Positions 35,901 to 47,900 of a stretch of 64,000 nucleotides of DNA are shown one piece after another. The translations under genes were made by a program, and so were the position numbers. Under the pieces are notes generated by a model, which searched no databases, was not told the origin of the DNA, and saw only the letters and a program-made list of their open reading frames with translations. Origin of the DNA: Stomorhina lunata (taxonomy: Eukaryota; Arthropoda; Insecta; Diptera; Rhiniidae); contig OW121741.1 of assembly GCA_933228675.1 (NCBI GenBank), forward strand, positions 37,415,952-37,479,951, in the 5' to 3' direction. The first letter of the stretch is position 1. Each line of letters starts with the position of its first letter.

Positions 35901-38900
35901 TGATTTAAGTGCAACATATCGACAGAATTTGCATTGTCCAACATTTTTGGCAGGTGAGTAAAAATAAATAAATATTGTATCTATAATTTGCGACCAATTT
36001 TGAACATCAATTTGCGAGTTTGGATTCAACTGTAGTTTTGTTGAAATACAATTTTTCGATATTACCGCAGAATTATGAACTTTAGATGCTTTTGAGTAAT
36101 CTGTGATAATTTGCACTAATAATTTTTAATCCAAACGTAATTGGGGAATATGTTAGGTTAGCGTAACATACTGGTAATCAGATTCACTACCATCCGCCGA
36201 TTCACATCTCCAAATCGAAAAATCTGTCATGCAGTTAGAGAATTCTCTTGCAGAAGGTCACTAATGTCAACATTTGTCAATTGTGACGGCGTTTCTTTAC
36301 TCGGTTTTTCGAGGACTGTTTGAGGTTTTTGAGAGCCCCTTATGCAACAATTTCGATTAAAAATGATTTTGTTAAAAGGTTCTTCAAATAATGGTTTGTC
36401 GGCTTTAATTGATGACCGAGTTAAAATTTCTAAGTGCGAAGATGAAAATCATTGTGCAAAATGTATCACGAAGTACCTCTAGTGATTTCCAATTGTTAGG
36501 AACATCATAGAGACATAGTGTTTGCATCACTATAAATAATTTGGTCTACTGTCAGTAACAGTAGCGTAAGCTTTGAAACAGATGAGTAATCTCGAACTGC
36601 AGAATCAAATCAAAATCTCGTGGGTCATCTTGAATTCCTGAGTTAGCTCAAACTGATAAATCTGCTAAGTCATAACGAACTGCTGAATCATCTAAATTGC
36701 TAAGCCATTTCCAGCCTCATAATCAACCCTTTTCTGTACATCACTACGGTCATTACGAGGCTTATTGCTTGAACTGTTTAGTCATCTCAAATTGCTGAGC
36801 CAGCTCAAACAGCTAAGTTATCTTAAACTGCTGAGTCATCTCAAAATGCTGAATCGTCTAATATAATCTTGATTGCTTTCATGTGATACCAACAAATTAC
36901 AAAGGAGCTTCTTTCGTAGTTTTTCTTTGGAATAGGTGTTTCTCTTCCCCCTTTTTTCTAAATATCTTTCTTAAGTACTATGCAAAACAACTGATTGTAG
37001 AGTTGGCCTGTAGGCTGAATTTTTCTTAGCAGTGGCATTTGGGCACTCTTCGTCATACCAAGAGTTTTTAGGAAGAGGGGTTTGAACCCTAAAACAGATT
37101 TTTTGGCAGTCTTTACGGAGTTGCCATAGCGCGCAGATGTCGTTTGAACCGGGAATATCTTCTCTGAGCAATTGAGCGGTTTGTTGCGAGTAATCGGTGG
37201 TAATTTAATGAGATTTTAGCTTAGTGCCGTCAAACTTTCTTTATGCCTATATGTTCCGCCCAATCCTTGCGTTAAAATCACCCAGTATTATTTTGATGTC
37301 ATGATTGGGGCAGTTTTCGTACACTTCATCAAGTTGTTTTGATCGTTTACTGGAGTTAACCTGGAGACTAGATTTGGCATTCTTTTGCTGATCATGAGTC
37401 CACAACCGAATTCATGTCTACTCTCATGGCAGCTGTAATACAGGTCACTTTTTGGTCTCTTGGCGACGCCGTGTCCATTCCATGTTTTAATTCTTATATA
37501 TATAATTCCCCGACATCATTCCAATTGGGACAAGAGGTTGTTCTTCAAACATGAGATGCATCCGATTCTATTTTTAGACTTATTGAAAGGGACCTACGTT
37601 TTAACTCCGGCTCCGAACGGCAAAAGCATTAGAGAAGTTTTACATAGCCTAATACTCAATAATCAGTGGCTAGCTGAATTATGATGTCAACCGCCGCTTT
37701 ATTGAAAATATATTTTTTTCAAGTGAGTCTGGCCGGGGATCGAACTTGGGACCTCTGGTATACTAGACGGATGACTAACCTGCTATACCACGGTGGTTTT
37801 AATTCTTACTTTTAGCTTTTCCATAGCAGATCATTTTTTCCAGGAATGGGTTACTAACCCGACGTCCCAACCCATATTTTTATACCCTTCACCACTATAG
37901 GTGGAAAGGGTATGATAAGTTTGTGCTGATGTATGTAACGCATAGAAATATTTGTCTTAGACCCACCTTTTAGTATACCAATAGGCTAAGAATCCCTTTC
38001 TGAGTTGATTTAGCAATGTCCGTCCATCCGTCCGTCTTGTAATCAAACTACAGGTCGCAATTCTAAAAATAAATTGATGAAATTTGGCACAGATCATTTT
38101 TTTGATAATAGGACCATGGCTATTGAAATTCGTCAAAATCGGTACATTATTTATGGTACCTCCTATAGGTCCCTCCTCCCGGAATTAATATATAAATATT
38201 TATACCCTTCACCACCATAGGTGGAAAGGGTATTATAAGTTTGTGCTGATGTTTGTAACGCATAGAAATATTTGTCTTAGACCCACCTTTTAGTATACCA
38301 ATAGGCTTAGAATCACTTTCTGAGTCGATTTAGCGATGTCCGTCCGTCCGCCCGTCTGGCTGGCTGGCTGGACCCCCATGTAAACCTTGTAATCAAACTA
38401 CAGGTCGTAATTCTAAAGATAATTTGATGAAATTTGGCACAGATAATATTTTTGATAATGGGGCCATGGCTATTGAAATTGGTCAAAATCGGTCCATTAT
38501 TTATGGTACCTCCCATAGGTCCCACTTCCCGGAATTACTATATTGGCCACAAATATCAATATTTTTTCATGAAATTTAAAACAGATACTGCATATGTAAA
38601 CCTAAATCACTGTACCAAATTTCGTTGAAATCGGTCCACATTTGACCATAGCTCCCATACAAACTCTTCTTCAAAAACGCACTAAATGAGACAAAAAATC
38701 ACTAAAACGCTCGTAAATCTAAAGATAATGAAAATTTTGAGTTTATTTTTTGCATACATAATTTTTGTAACAACTGTAATCAACTTGCCAAATTTTGAGA
38801 TAATCGGTCTACATTTGACCCTAGCTCTCATATAAGTCCAAATGACGGAAACAGGTTGAATATATACGTTTTGAGAAAATGTTTGTATGATGGCAAAATT

Positions 38901-41900
38901 TAGCAAATATATGTCTTTATACAGGAAAAATAACACCTTTGACCTTAGTGGTGAAGGGTATCGTATGGTCGGCTTGACCGACTATAGCGCTTTCTTATTT
39001 GTTTTTCATGAAATTTAAAACAAATACTGCTTATGTAAACAAAAATCACTGTACCAAATTTCGTTGAAATCGGTCCACATTTGACCATAGCACCCATACA
39101 AACTCTTCTTTAAAAACACACTAAATGAGACAAAAATCACTAAAACGCTTGTAAATCTAAAGATAGTGAGAATTTTAAGTTTACATGTTAGATCGCTGCT
39201 TTAACGGATGTTAACGTAGTTACTCAGGTGATACCACTTTGAGATAAAGGATGTACCAATATAAGTCTGGGCTTACCAAGTTAAGACCAATCAGAACCGT
39301 TGCTTGGTATCCAACATCCCCTACATTCACCCTTCTTCCTCTTCTGTTGTCCTTGTCCCCAGTGGAGCATAAGGCCTTACCCTAACCATACATAAAGTCA
39401 GTGTTATTATTGTAATATCAAAATTTTATTAGACTCTTTACATAAATATCTTTTGATATATCTCTTTTTTTTAATTCTAGCTCTCGTCAGCGTAATGCAC
39501 CTCTTATTATGGATTATTATATGGCTGGGTTTGACGGTTAAACGTAAATGGAACTTTAAATTACCCCCTTTGGACGCCTATGCCATCATTGGAAAAGCCA
39601 GTACTCAGCCCTTGCTCATGCACAACAGAGGAAGTCTCACAAACACGACAACAGCCAGCCTAAATAACTCCACTAATATGGGAGTTAGTAGTTCCTCGAC
39701 GATCGATAATACAGAACACAAAATAAATTGCGAAAATTCGGGAAATCTAATAATTAATACATCAGGTTTAGATGTCTTAAGTGATACGGCAACAGAGGAT
39801 ATATATTGGCCGAAAATAACACCCAGTTCTCCGAAATTAAAAGTGACTTTCAATGAAGTAACGAGTACGTCTGACGATGATCATCAGCATCATCGACATA
39901 TTGGTGAACATGAACAAAACGATGGCAAGCGGTAAAAAATCGTTTTTTAGCTCAGTCATAAACCAATTAAAAAATTTTTAAAATTTCGTTAAACGAAGAA
40001 CAAAATTGTAGTATTAGAAATGAAACAATATTTTTAACAACATTACAACCTAACTACACACATAATTACATAATTAGTGTTCCAATAATGAAAAATTTAA
40101 AGAGTTTTTTTTTGTTAAAGCTTGTTGTTCCTTAACTTAATTTTGTTATTAACATTTTCTTTTTTTTTTTGTAACAAAAATTTATTTTTTTATTTTAATT
40201 CAATGTTTTTTATGTAATTATTTTTTGCACGTTTTGTTTCGTTTTAGTCCTTAACACTTCACTAATATTTTTGGCACCCTTTCAAGTTTTATATTAGAAT
40301 TAATTGTGTTTTATTTTTGTTGGTAGCAAATAAACTTTTGTAAAGGACCAAAAGAAAAAAAAAAATAATTAACATTCGATTACTAAAGCACAAAATGTGT
40401 CGTTGAGAAACAATTTTTGTTCCGCTTGTCGCCTGTTTTAAAATATTATTATTTTTTTATATTATATTTATGTATGTACTTATACTTTATTTATAGAAAC
40501 TTTAAAATGTAATTTATCTATTTAGAACCTTCCTAACTCTTTCTATGGTGATTTCTTATCTGAAAGAAACCGGTACTAATTTGTAACTGTTCAATCGAAA
40601 GGCACAGGTTTAAAACTTTGAAGATGACAATCCATTTTATACGGACACAAAAATCAGTTAAAATTGAAAATAATTGCCCTACTGCCGTTCTCAACTCAAC
40701 TCAGTTTGGTCGCCTGCCAGTCAACCCGACTTTCGCTCAAGCAAATTATGGTTTGATATTGCGAAACTAAAAAACTTTGGGTCGACTGGTAGACGACCAA
40801 ACTGAGTTGAAAACGGTAATAGGGGCAATTATTTTCATAATCCAATATTAACTGATTTTTTTCTATACAGAACAGAAACGACTAAAATGTAGGTGTGCCA
40901 GATAGACTCACTTAGACAGATTGTACTCTAGATTAACGTGGGTGCCTGCTATGTGAGCCTTACTCCACGGTGGTCTAAGCACCGGGTGAATATTTTAAGT
41001 GTTTACCAACCCGCCTTACTACGGAAAATTGTCATGCATGGCAAATGTGACATGCATGACACTTTGACGTTTCAGAGTACCAATTTGAAATCATGTTGTT
41101 TAAACATAATTCCCCTTTGGTTAGGGGTCTATGGGCACGGCACCCGGCTGCAATGCAACTCCACATTCGAATGAACGATACAGGCAATGTTTCACTCACT
41201 CCACCCGCTTTGGGTATTAAACCACAGCCCCCGCGATGCTCCACAAAGGGGCCAACACCAACAGTCAGTGTGGAGATATTACACAATGGCTTCCTGACTC
41301 CCTCGGTACCAGACAATATCCGGAGGGAGATTAACTACTAACAGTTAAGCCCCAAACGGCCCAGGGACTGCTGCCCAAAGACTCATTTAGACTATGAAGT
41401 CCACAAAAGCTAGTAAAAAGCTTATCTCTAGCTCCCCCTTGAACCGTTACGATCGCTTTAGGTTAGGTTAGGCAGGCAGCCGATGTTAAGTCAGCGTCAC
41501 TTGGGTCCTAGAAACGGTCCGTTTGTGGTACCTGCAGGAGATAGACTGGAAAAGAAAAACACCGAAAATTTATTCCAGACCATCAGTGAGAGGCTAATTC
41601 AAGCCTGCCTGTAGCCCTGATTAATAAGTCTATTTTACGAATGTCAATACTCGATAGATCAGATAAATCATGCAGAAAAGGCGCCCCCAGATTTAGAGCC
41701 CTCAAAATTGAAAGAGCCGAGCAGAGGTAAAGAAGAGTAGTTACTGTCTCCTCCTCTTCGATGTTGTGACAACTACGACAGTAGTCATAGTGTTCAAGGT
41801 TAAGTCTTTAAGCATGCAACCCAAAAACGCTGTGACCTGCTAAAAGTGAGATTAGGTTGCGGAGTCTGTGGCAAGGTAGAGATACCAAGCATTTTGAACT

Positions 41901-44900
41901 TTTATTGTTGTAAGTGCCATATTTGCCTGGATATTGAACAAGTGATTTCAATGGACCAAGTGTTCTGCGCTGACCCGTAAAAAAATTGCTTAATTACTGA
42001 TTTGCAGGCGGATAGCGGTAAGCCCGTAAATAGGTCGATGTTATCTAGACTCAAGAGAGCACCGGATTTAGCAAATTTGTCCGCAGTGGAGTTACTAGGC
42101 ATGTTGTTGTACCCGAATACCCAGAAAAGTTCGATATTGAATGGTATGCTAGGCGGATGAATAACCTGCTATACCACGGCGGTTCGACATTAGATAAAGA
42201 TTTTATGGCAGCCTGACTGTCTATACAAAAACGAATATTCCTGTCGTATATTCTGTGGTATCGTAATCATTTGACTGCTTTGCATATGACCGATATCTCG
42301 GATTAAAGAATACTACATTGATCAGGAAGCCTAAAACAAAATTCCTTTCCTTTTTTACTTGGATGTATACCTCCAGACAATCGTCATCAAGGGATGAGGG
42401 GTCTCCAGAGATAGTAACAGTAAAGGATTTATCAACGAGCTGTCAATGTTGTCAGGGATATTAATGATTTTATCCAGAATAGTGGAGTGTCTAGTTTGGG
42501 AGTGGGACGATTGCTTTAAAAACAACATGAATGGCAGATGGCCTAAAATTCCAAAGAAATAAGAGCCCATGTTATTCCCCTCCCAGAACTCCTCTTCCAC
42601 TTGTCCCTATAGATTCTGCTAAAGTCACTCCTTGCAACCTTCAGTCTAGTAACGTTACTTCCAATTAAACAAAATAGCTTTATATAGTAGATATTATGAC
42701 TTTTATCTAACATAACTGATTCCTACAATGTAGCTTACAATATTGTTAGTTTTGACATCTAGATGTCATAGAGTGCAATGTTTTAACAGCTACCTAAAAG
42801 CTTAACTTTTAGAATTTGGAACATAGGACAATAACAGAGATCTTTGGTCTTATTAAGACCTTAGGAACCTAGATACTCGACAACCCTCCATATTGCACCT
42901 GGTTATTGCAAGACCTTATCCAAGACCTTATTATATACAGCCAGCATATATATTAGTTTATATCAGAACAAAAACGTTTTGCAAATGTTTACTGAGTGAT
43001 TTGTTAACATCCAAATCTCAACTGAAAGCTTTTGATACTTATTTTCACGAGTTTCATTAATGATCATGATATTTGCGGTAATTCAAAAAAATTCGTTTCA
43101 TTAATGATCATGATATTTGCGGTAATTCCAGAAATTCTTCGGCTCCTGACAGTATGGGCTGCCTCTCTAAGCTTAAGCCAGAACGAAATATTCGTAAACG
43201 TTTCTAATGCTGTTTTGTACTTAAAAGCAAGATTTGTATGGTAAATTGAAGCAAAGAAGATAAGCGAAAAGAATATTGTGCGTTTTTACACTTTGACTTT
43301 TCAAATGAATTTGTTTTGTTTAGTTCATAAAACAAAAAATTTATGTAAAGCTGCATCTGTCTTTACATTTTTTTTATAAACGTTTGCGAAAGGTTAAGTT
43401 TATTTTCATGCTCTGACTAGCACAACGCTAAACCTTATATCATAAGAATATTTTTCACTACTTTCCGCTTTCTGCCTTACCATAACAAAGTATGGACCTG
43501 ACTATAGATGCATAGACCCAATACACACCATTCAGTCGTAGTTACCGAATCTTGATAGTGACTATAAACTTTCACTTACAGCAGCGATATTTTCAGCGGA
43601 ACGAGCGAAACCATGATGCACTGGCCTTACAATATTTGTAATCACTCAAGTCTCTTCAAATTTCTTCACAATTTTGCCAATTGCTTGAGTAGTTGGACGA
43701 TTATGTGTATGACTTTCAACTTTCAATGTCAGACTTTCAACTGAAAAGAAAAAAAATTGGTCTAACAACTTAGTTTGACAGATGTCGAATTCCAGTTCTT
43801 TACTTTTGAAACCACGAAATGGATAACCCTTTATAATAAAAATAGTGTAAAATTTAAGACAACATTAAGAGAAAATCGAAGTCTTAGAACCAACCTTTTT
43901 TTTTATCGGTGTATCAGAAGCTACAATGTGGATTGAAGGAGAGTCGATAACTTAGCTTTATCCACAACTTCTTCACTCAACCTAGGGTAGTTTAGGTCAA
44001 GCAGAAGGCTGACTATAGAGTCCACGTCACTTTGGTCCATGATGCGATCCCTTTGTGTTTCCTGCAGGGGAGAAAGAAAAATAAAATTCTAGTCTACCGT
44101 ATATAAGAGGTTTAGCTAGAGCCAGCCGGATGCAACCATAAAAGAGCCTATTTTACGAATTTTGATGTTCGAGATCTCTGATAGATCGTGCAAAAAACTG
44201 AGATCCCAGATGGAGAGTCCTAATATCAGCAAAGGCTGGGCAGTGACAGAGGAGATGAGTGACGATTTTTTCCTCCTCAACGTTGGGACAACTTCTTCTA
44301 GCATGTAAACCTATTAAACAGTCCTGTGAGTACTAAATAAAGGGTGCGAAGTCTATGGCGCGGAAAGGTGACCAAGATTTCGGAACGCTTACTGTCGTAA
44401 GTTGGCCATGGAAGTCTAGAGACTGAACAGGTCGTTTCTGTGGAATAGTTGGTCTGTGCGGAACTAAAGAGAAACTGCTTGATGAGCACCCTAGAAGAAC
44501 ATGACCAGTCATATGAGGGATGATCTGACAGGTAGTGCTGACTGATATATCAGTCAGCTGTTTCCATCATTTTATTAAGGCAAATATGAAAAAGCTGACT
44601 GAAACTTTTGTATACATGTGATTTTGCATCTCTTTCTTATACATGAATTATTCTGCCTCCAGATATGTATCCGAACCGCTCACTCTAATAGTTTTTACAT
44701 ATCAACGGTGATGTATATATCGGTCCAAGGTGATTAGTCATTCTTGATGTATATATCGGTCACATATGACTAGTCAGTATTGATGTATATATCAGTCACA
44801 GGTTGATTAGGTACTTGCTTGACGTTCAGGCCCACCCATAACATTCGTTTGTAAACCTCCAGGACCAGTCATTTGAGGCATCATTTAATGTTGTCCTGGT

Positions 44901-47900
44901 CCTGCTTCACTCTTACATACACAAATTTTGTGTCAATGTGTTGATATTTTTTTTATCTCTGTGTTAGTTTCAGTCAGTTATTTCTTGTAGGGCAGTTTAT
45001 TCACTCGACCTACACAATTTGAAACCCATTAACGGTATAAAGCGATCTAGGACAGTATATTTGTTATATCTATAGAATTATTAAATCTACCATATTTTAA
45101 TGATTTTTTTGAGAAACATTTATAAGATTGCCTTAACCAGCGAAACAATCATGACTGTAGGCTTCGTTTTGACTTTGTGAGACATTTTATTAGAAAGATT
45201 CCCAAAACAAATAGATTTCTTACCTAAAAGGACCTACACTTCATTTGGTTCTAGATCAAAAACATAAAATTTGTAAAACTTTTTTAAGCATCAGAAGTCA
45301 AAATACAAAAATTAATAGAAAGAAAGTGACTATGTATTATATACACAAATAGTTCTATTCCCTTAGTTTAACGAAACTGTCCTTACCCTAAAAGTTTTAA
45401 GTAACAAGAAAGTTAAATAATTTTCAAATTCTTTTCGATAATTCGGGATAGTCTCTTTAATAAGTGGGAATTAACTATAATTTGAAAAACTTTTTCTTTA
45501 CTTTATACTACATACATTTATACGTATTAGTAAAACTTTAACCAACACAACTACATTTTATTGTTACCATTCTAACAAAGGATTCTTTCTAATTTATAGC
45601 AATTCGCCCCGTGGAACCTCGGTATGTTTTACCAGTCTTGAGGGGGAAATTGATGATGGAGAATATGCAACATTAAGATCAGGCGCAGCAAGCTCCATAG
45701 TTGGCATTTCGTTGGGCAATAGCAGCGGTAATAGTAATGACACTTCTAACAGGGTGGTTTTTTCTAAACCCCAAACACCAGCCGGGGGTGTTAATGTCTT
45801 ACATTTAAGCGAATACGACGAGCTACCACCACCATCTCCCAACATCATGATATCATCGATGACAATTACGAATCATATAACAAATGTTGCAATAACGCCG
45901 GGAAATGGTTATGTTAATTGTCTCGATGATAGTGTACGCAAATCGTATGGGGATGACAACATATCAGAGGAGGGCAAGCTATTGGAATGTGTGCGAGATG
46001 ATAGTGTCACTTATGCTTCAACGCGTGATCTAGAGCCACCGTTACCACCACCGCCACCAACTACTTTTCATAATGAGTCAACAGCAACAGTATTAGCCAG
46101 AAACCAGAAACATATCACTGAAGAAAGCAATAATAAATTATCTTCATCGCCCGAACATTTAATAAGTCCCTTGGCCCCGGTAAGGATTGCGGTACACACA
46201 AATGAAGCACATGTAAGTAGTTAAAGTTTATACTAACAAAAGTAAAATGATTTCCATGCATGGGTGGGGCAATTAATGATGAAGGGACGAAGTTAGGTGA
46301 CAGTTTTGTCTACTTAACGTTTTGACTTTAGATGTAGAAATACTGTAGAAGAAGATTCAATTTCCACAATTTCTATGCAGTAAAGGTATTTAGCTGATTC
46401 TCTTAAAACCACTGGCATCAATATATCATGACGGACATTTCGCTTTAGGTACTCGAGGACAATGTGATTTTGATTCCTAGTGAGGAATCAAATCTCAGGC
46501 AGCATTACTTTTCAAGCGAACAGACGTTATTTCGGTAGGACTCTCTGGTGACAGCATAATCACAGAATTTTAAAACTTCGGGGAAACTAAGTAAGAAAAA
46601 GTGAAGAACGGAACTCATGGGGGCCCTAAAATGCTCGACCCTAAACTCATAGAACTTCAATTCCCTACATAAATATACGATTTCTGGGACACTGTGATTT
46701 CTATTCCCAGTCAGGATCACCATCTATGGTAGGAGTATTGGAATGGTGTCAGATGAACCTGACCCTGGAGGCCTAATTTCCATTCAAGCAAACAGATGTA
46801 AGTTCGGTAGGACGCTTAGCTGACTTCATAGTCATGGAATTATAAAACTTCAGGGCGAACTAAGTAAGAGAAAGCGAAGAACGGAACTTATAAGCATATT
46901 TTAAAAAGACGTAAGTTTTATTTCCTACATGTAGCTCTAATTCCCAATATAGGAACTAGTATCTTTTAAATAAGTCGGACATATTAAAGCCGAGACGGAA
47001 AGAACATACTAAAATCTAATAGATCTTCAAGGTTTTAGGTCAGGGTAAGTAAATTGACGGAATATATAATCAAGGAGATGATATTTCGTACAGAACCTGC
47101 ATTCGTAATTCCTGACAGGGTCAATTGCTAAATTTAAGCAATCTTCGCGGACTGATCAATGATTTTTATCTGAATAATTTTTGGTTTTACTGACCGATTA
47201 AACGGTTTTGGTAGCTCCAAAAGTTTTGCCAGAAAACCAAGTCACATCAAAGAACCTGACCCTGGAGGAATAATTCGCCTTTAAGCGAACAGACGTTGGT
47301 TCTGTAGAATTGAATAGTCACAAAATGTTTAAAACTTTAGGGAGAACTATGTAAGCGAAATCGAAGAACGGAACTAATTAAAATATTCTTAATAGACCTA
47401 TGGGAGGCCGTAAGCTGCTTGACGCTTAAACTCGAGGAACTTTTATTCTGTACATGGAGCTTTAATTCTTTACATAGAAGCTAGTATATTTAAAGTCTAA
47501 ATTAGTCGGACATATTAAAGCCGAGACTAAAATCTAATAGATCTTTAACATATAGTCAAACAGATGCAATTTCGTGGAGAGGTAGAGTTTAGCGGTCTTT
47601 ATGGACCGATCAATGATTTCTATCGGAATAGGTTTTAGTTTTACTGAACGATAAACGGTAGCACTAAAAGTTTTTCTTTCGAATATCAAAGGCCCTTTAC
47701 ATATATGATAGACATCGCAAGGACGAAAATTTAGCTATGCTTGAGTAGGATCAATCTAAAATATGTATAAGTATGTTATAGGTGGGAAAGAGCGGCTCGG
47801 GCATAAGCAGATCTAGTGTTGATATGTATGAGTCCCAACCATTAGCACACATTCTCCGTCTAGGTCTTTTTCTCAAAGTCAGAGCTTTAAGTTTTTGGAC

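Larger units (their letters stand above)
35954..39480. other. tinc intron 4 with LINE, SINE and family T repeats
   Basis: 35954-36550 shows nothing I can name. 36560-36870 contains an 18-bp repeat ('gagtcatctcaaactgct' variants, best run 36777-36856). Then come a LINE endonuclease fragment (36.96-37.88 kb) interrupted by a SINE, family T repeats (37.88-39.18 kb) and a family A 3' end (39.25-39.39 kb). Confidence 0.7.
39932..45599. other. tinc intron 5 (5.7 kb) with repeats
   Basis: 39932-40560 is AT-rich and UTR-like, with an AATAAA at 40329. Then come a fold-back element (40648-40864), a GC-richer block (40940-41400), LINE family K copies (41.46-42.56, 43.98-44.55 kb), a 44-bp duplication (43052-43130) and a 36-bp triplet repeat (44710-44817). 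42.6-43.98 and 44.83-45.6 kb show nothing recognised. Confidence 0.65.

Noticed and set aside
37730..37797. A tRNA gene on the minus strand
   Set aside because: A- and B-box-like words are present, but I cannot fold a proper acceptor stem, and the sequence is the head of a longer unit with target-site duplications, so it is a SINE.
41032..41341. Small genes in the GC-richer block
   Set aside because: Both strands are open, no known motif occurs, and the block borders LINE sequence.
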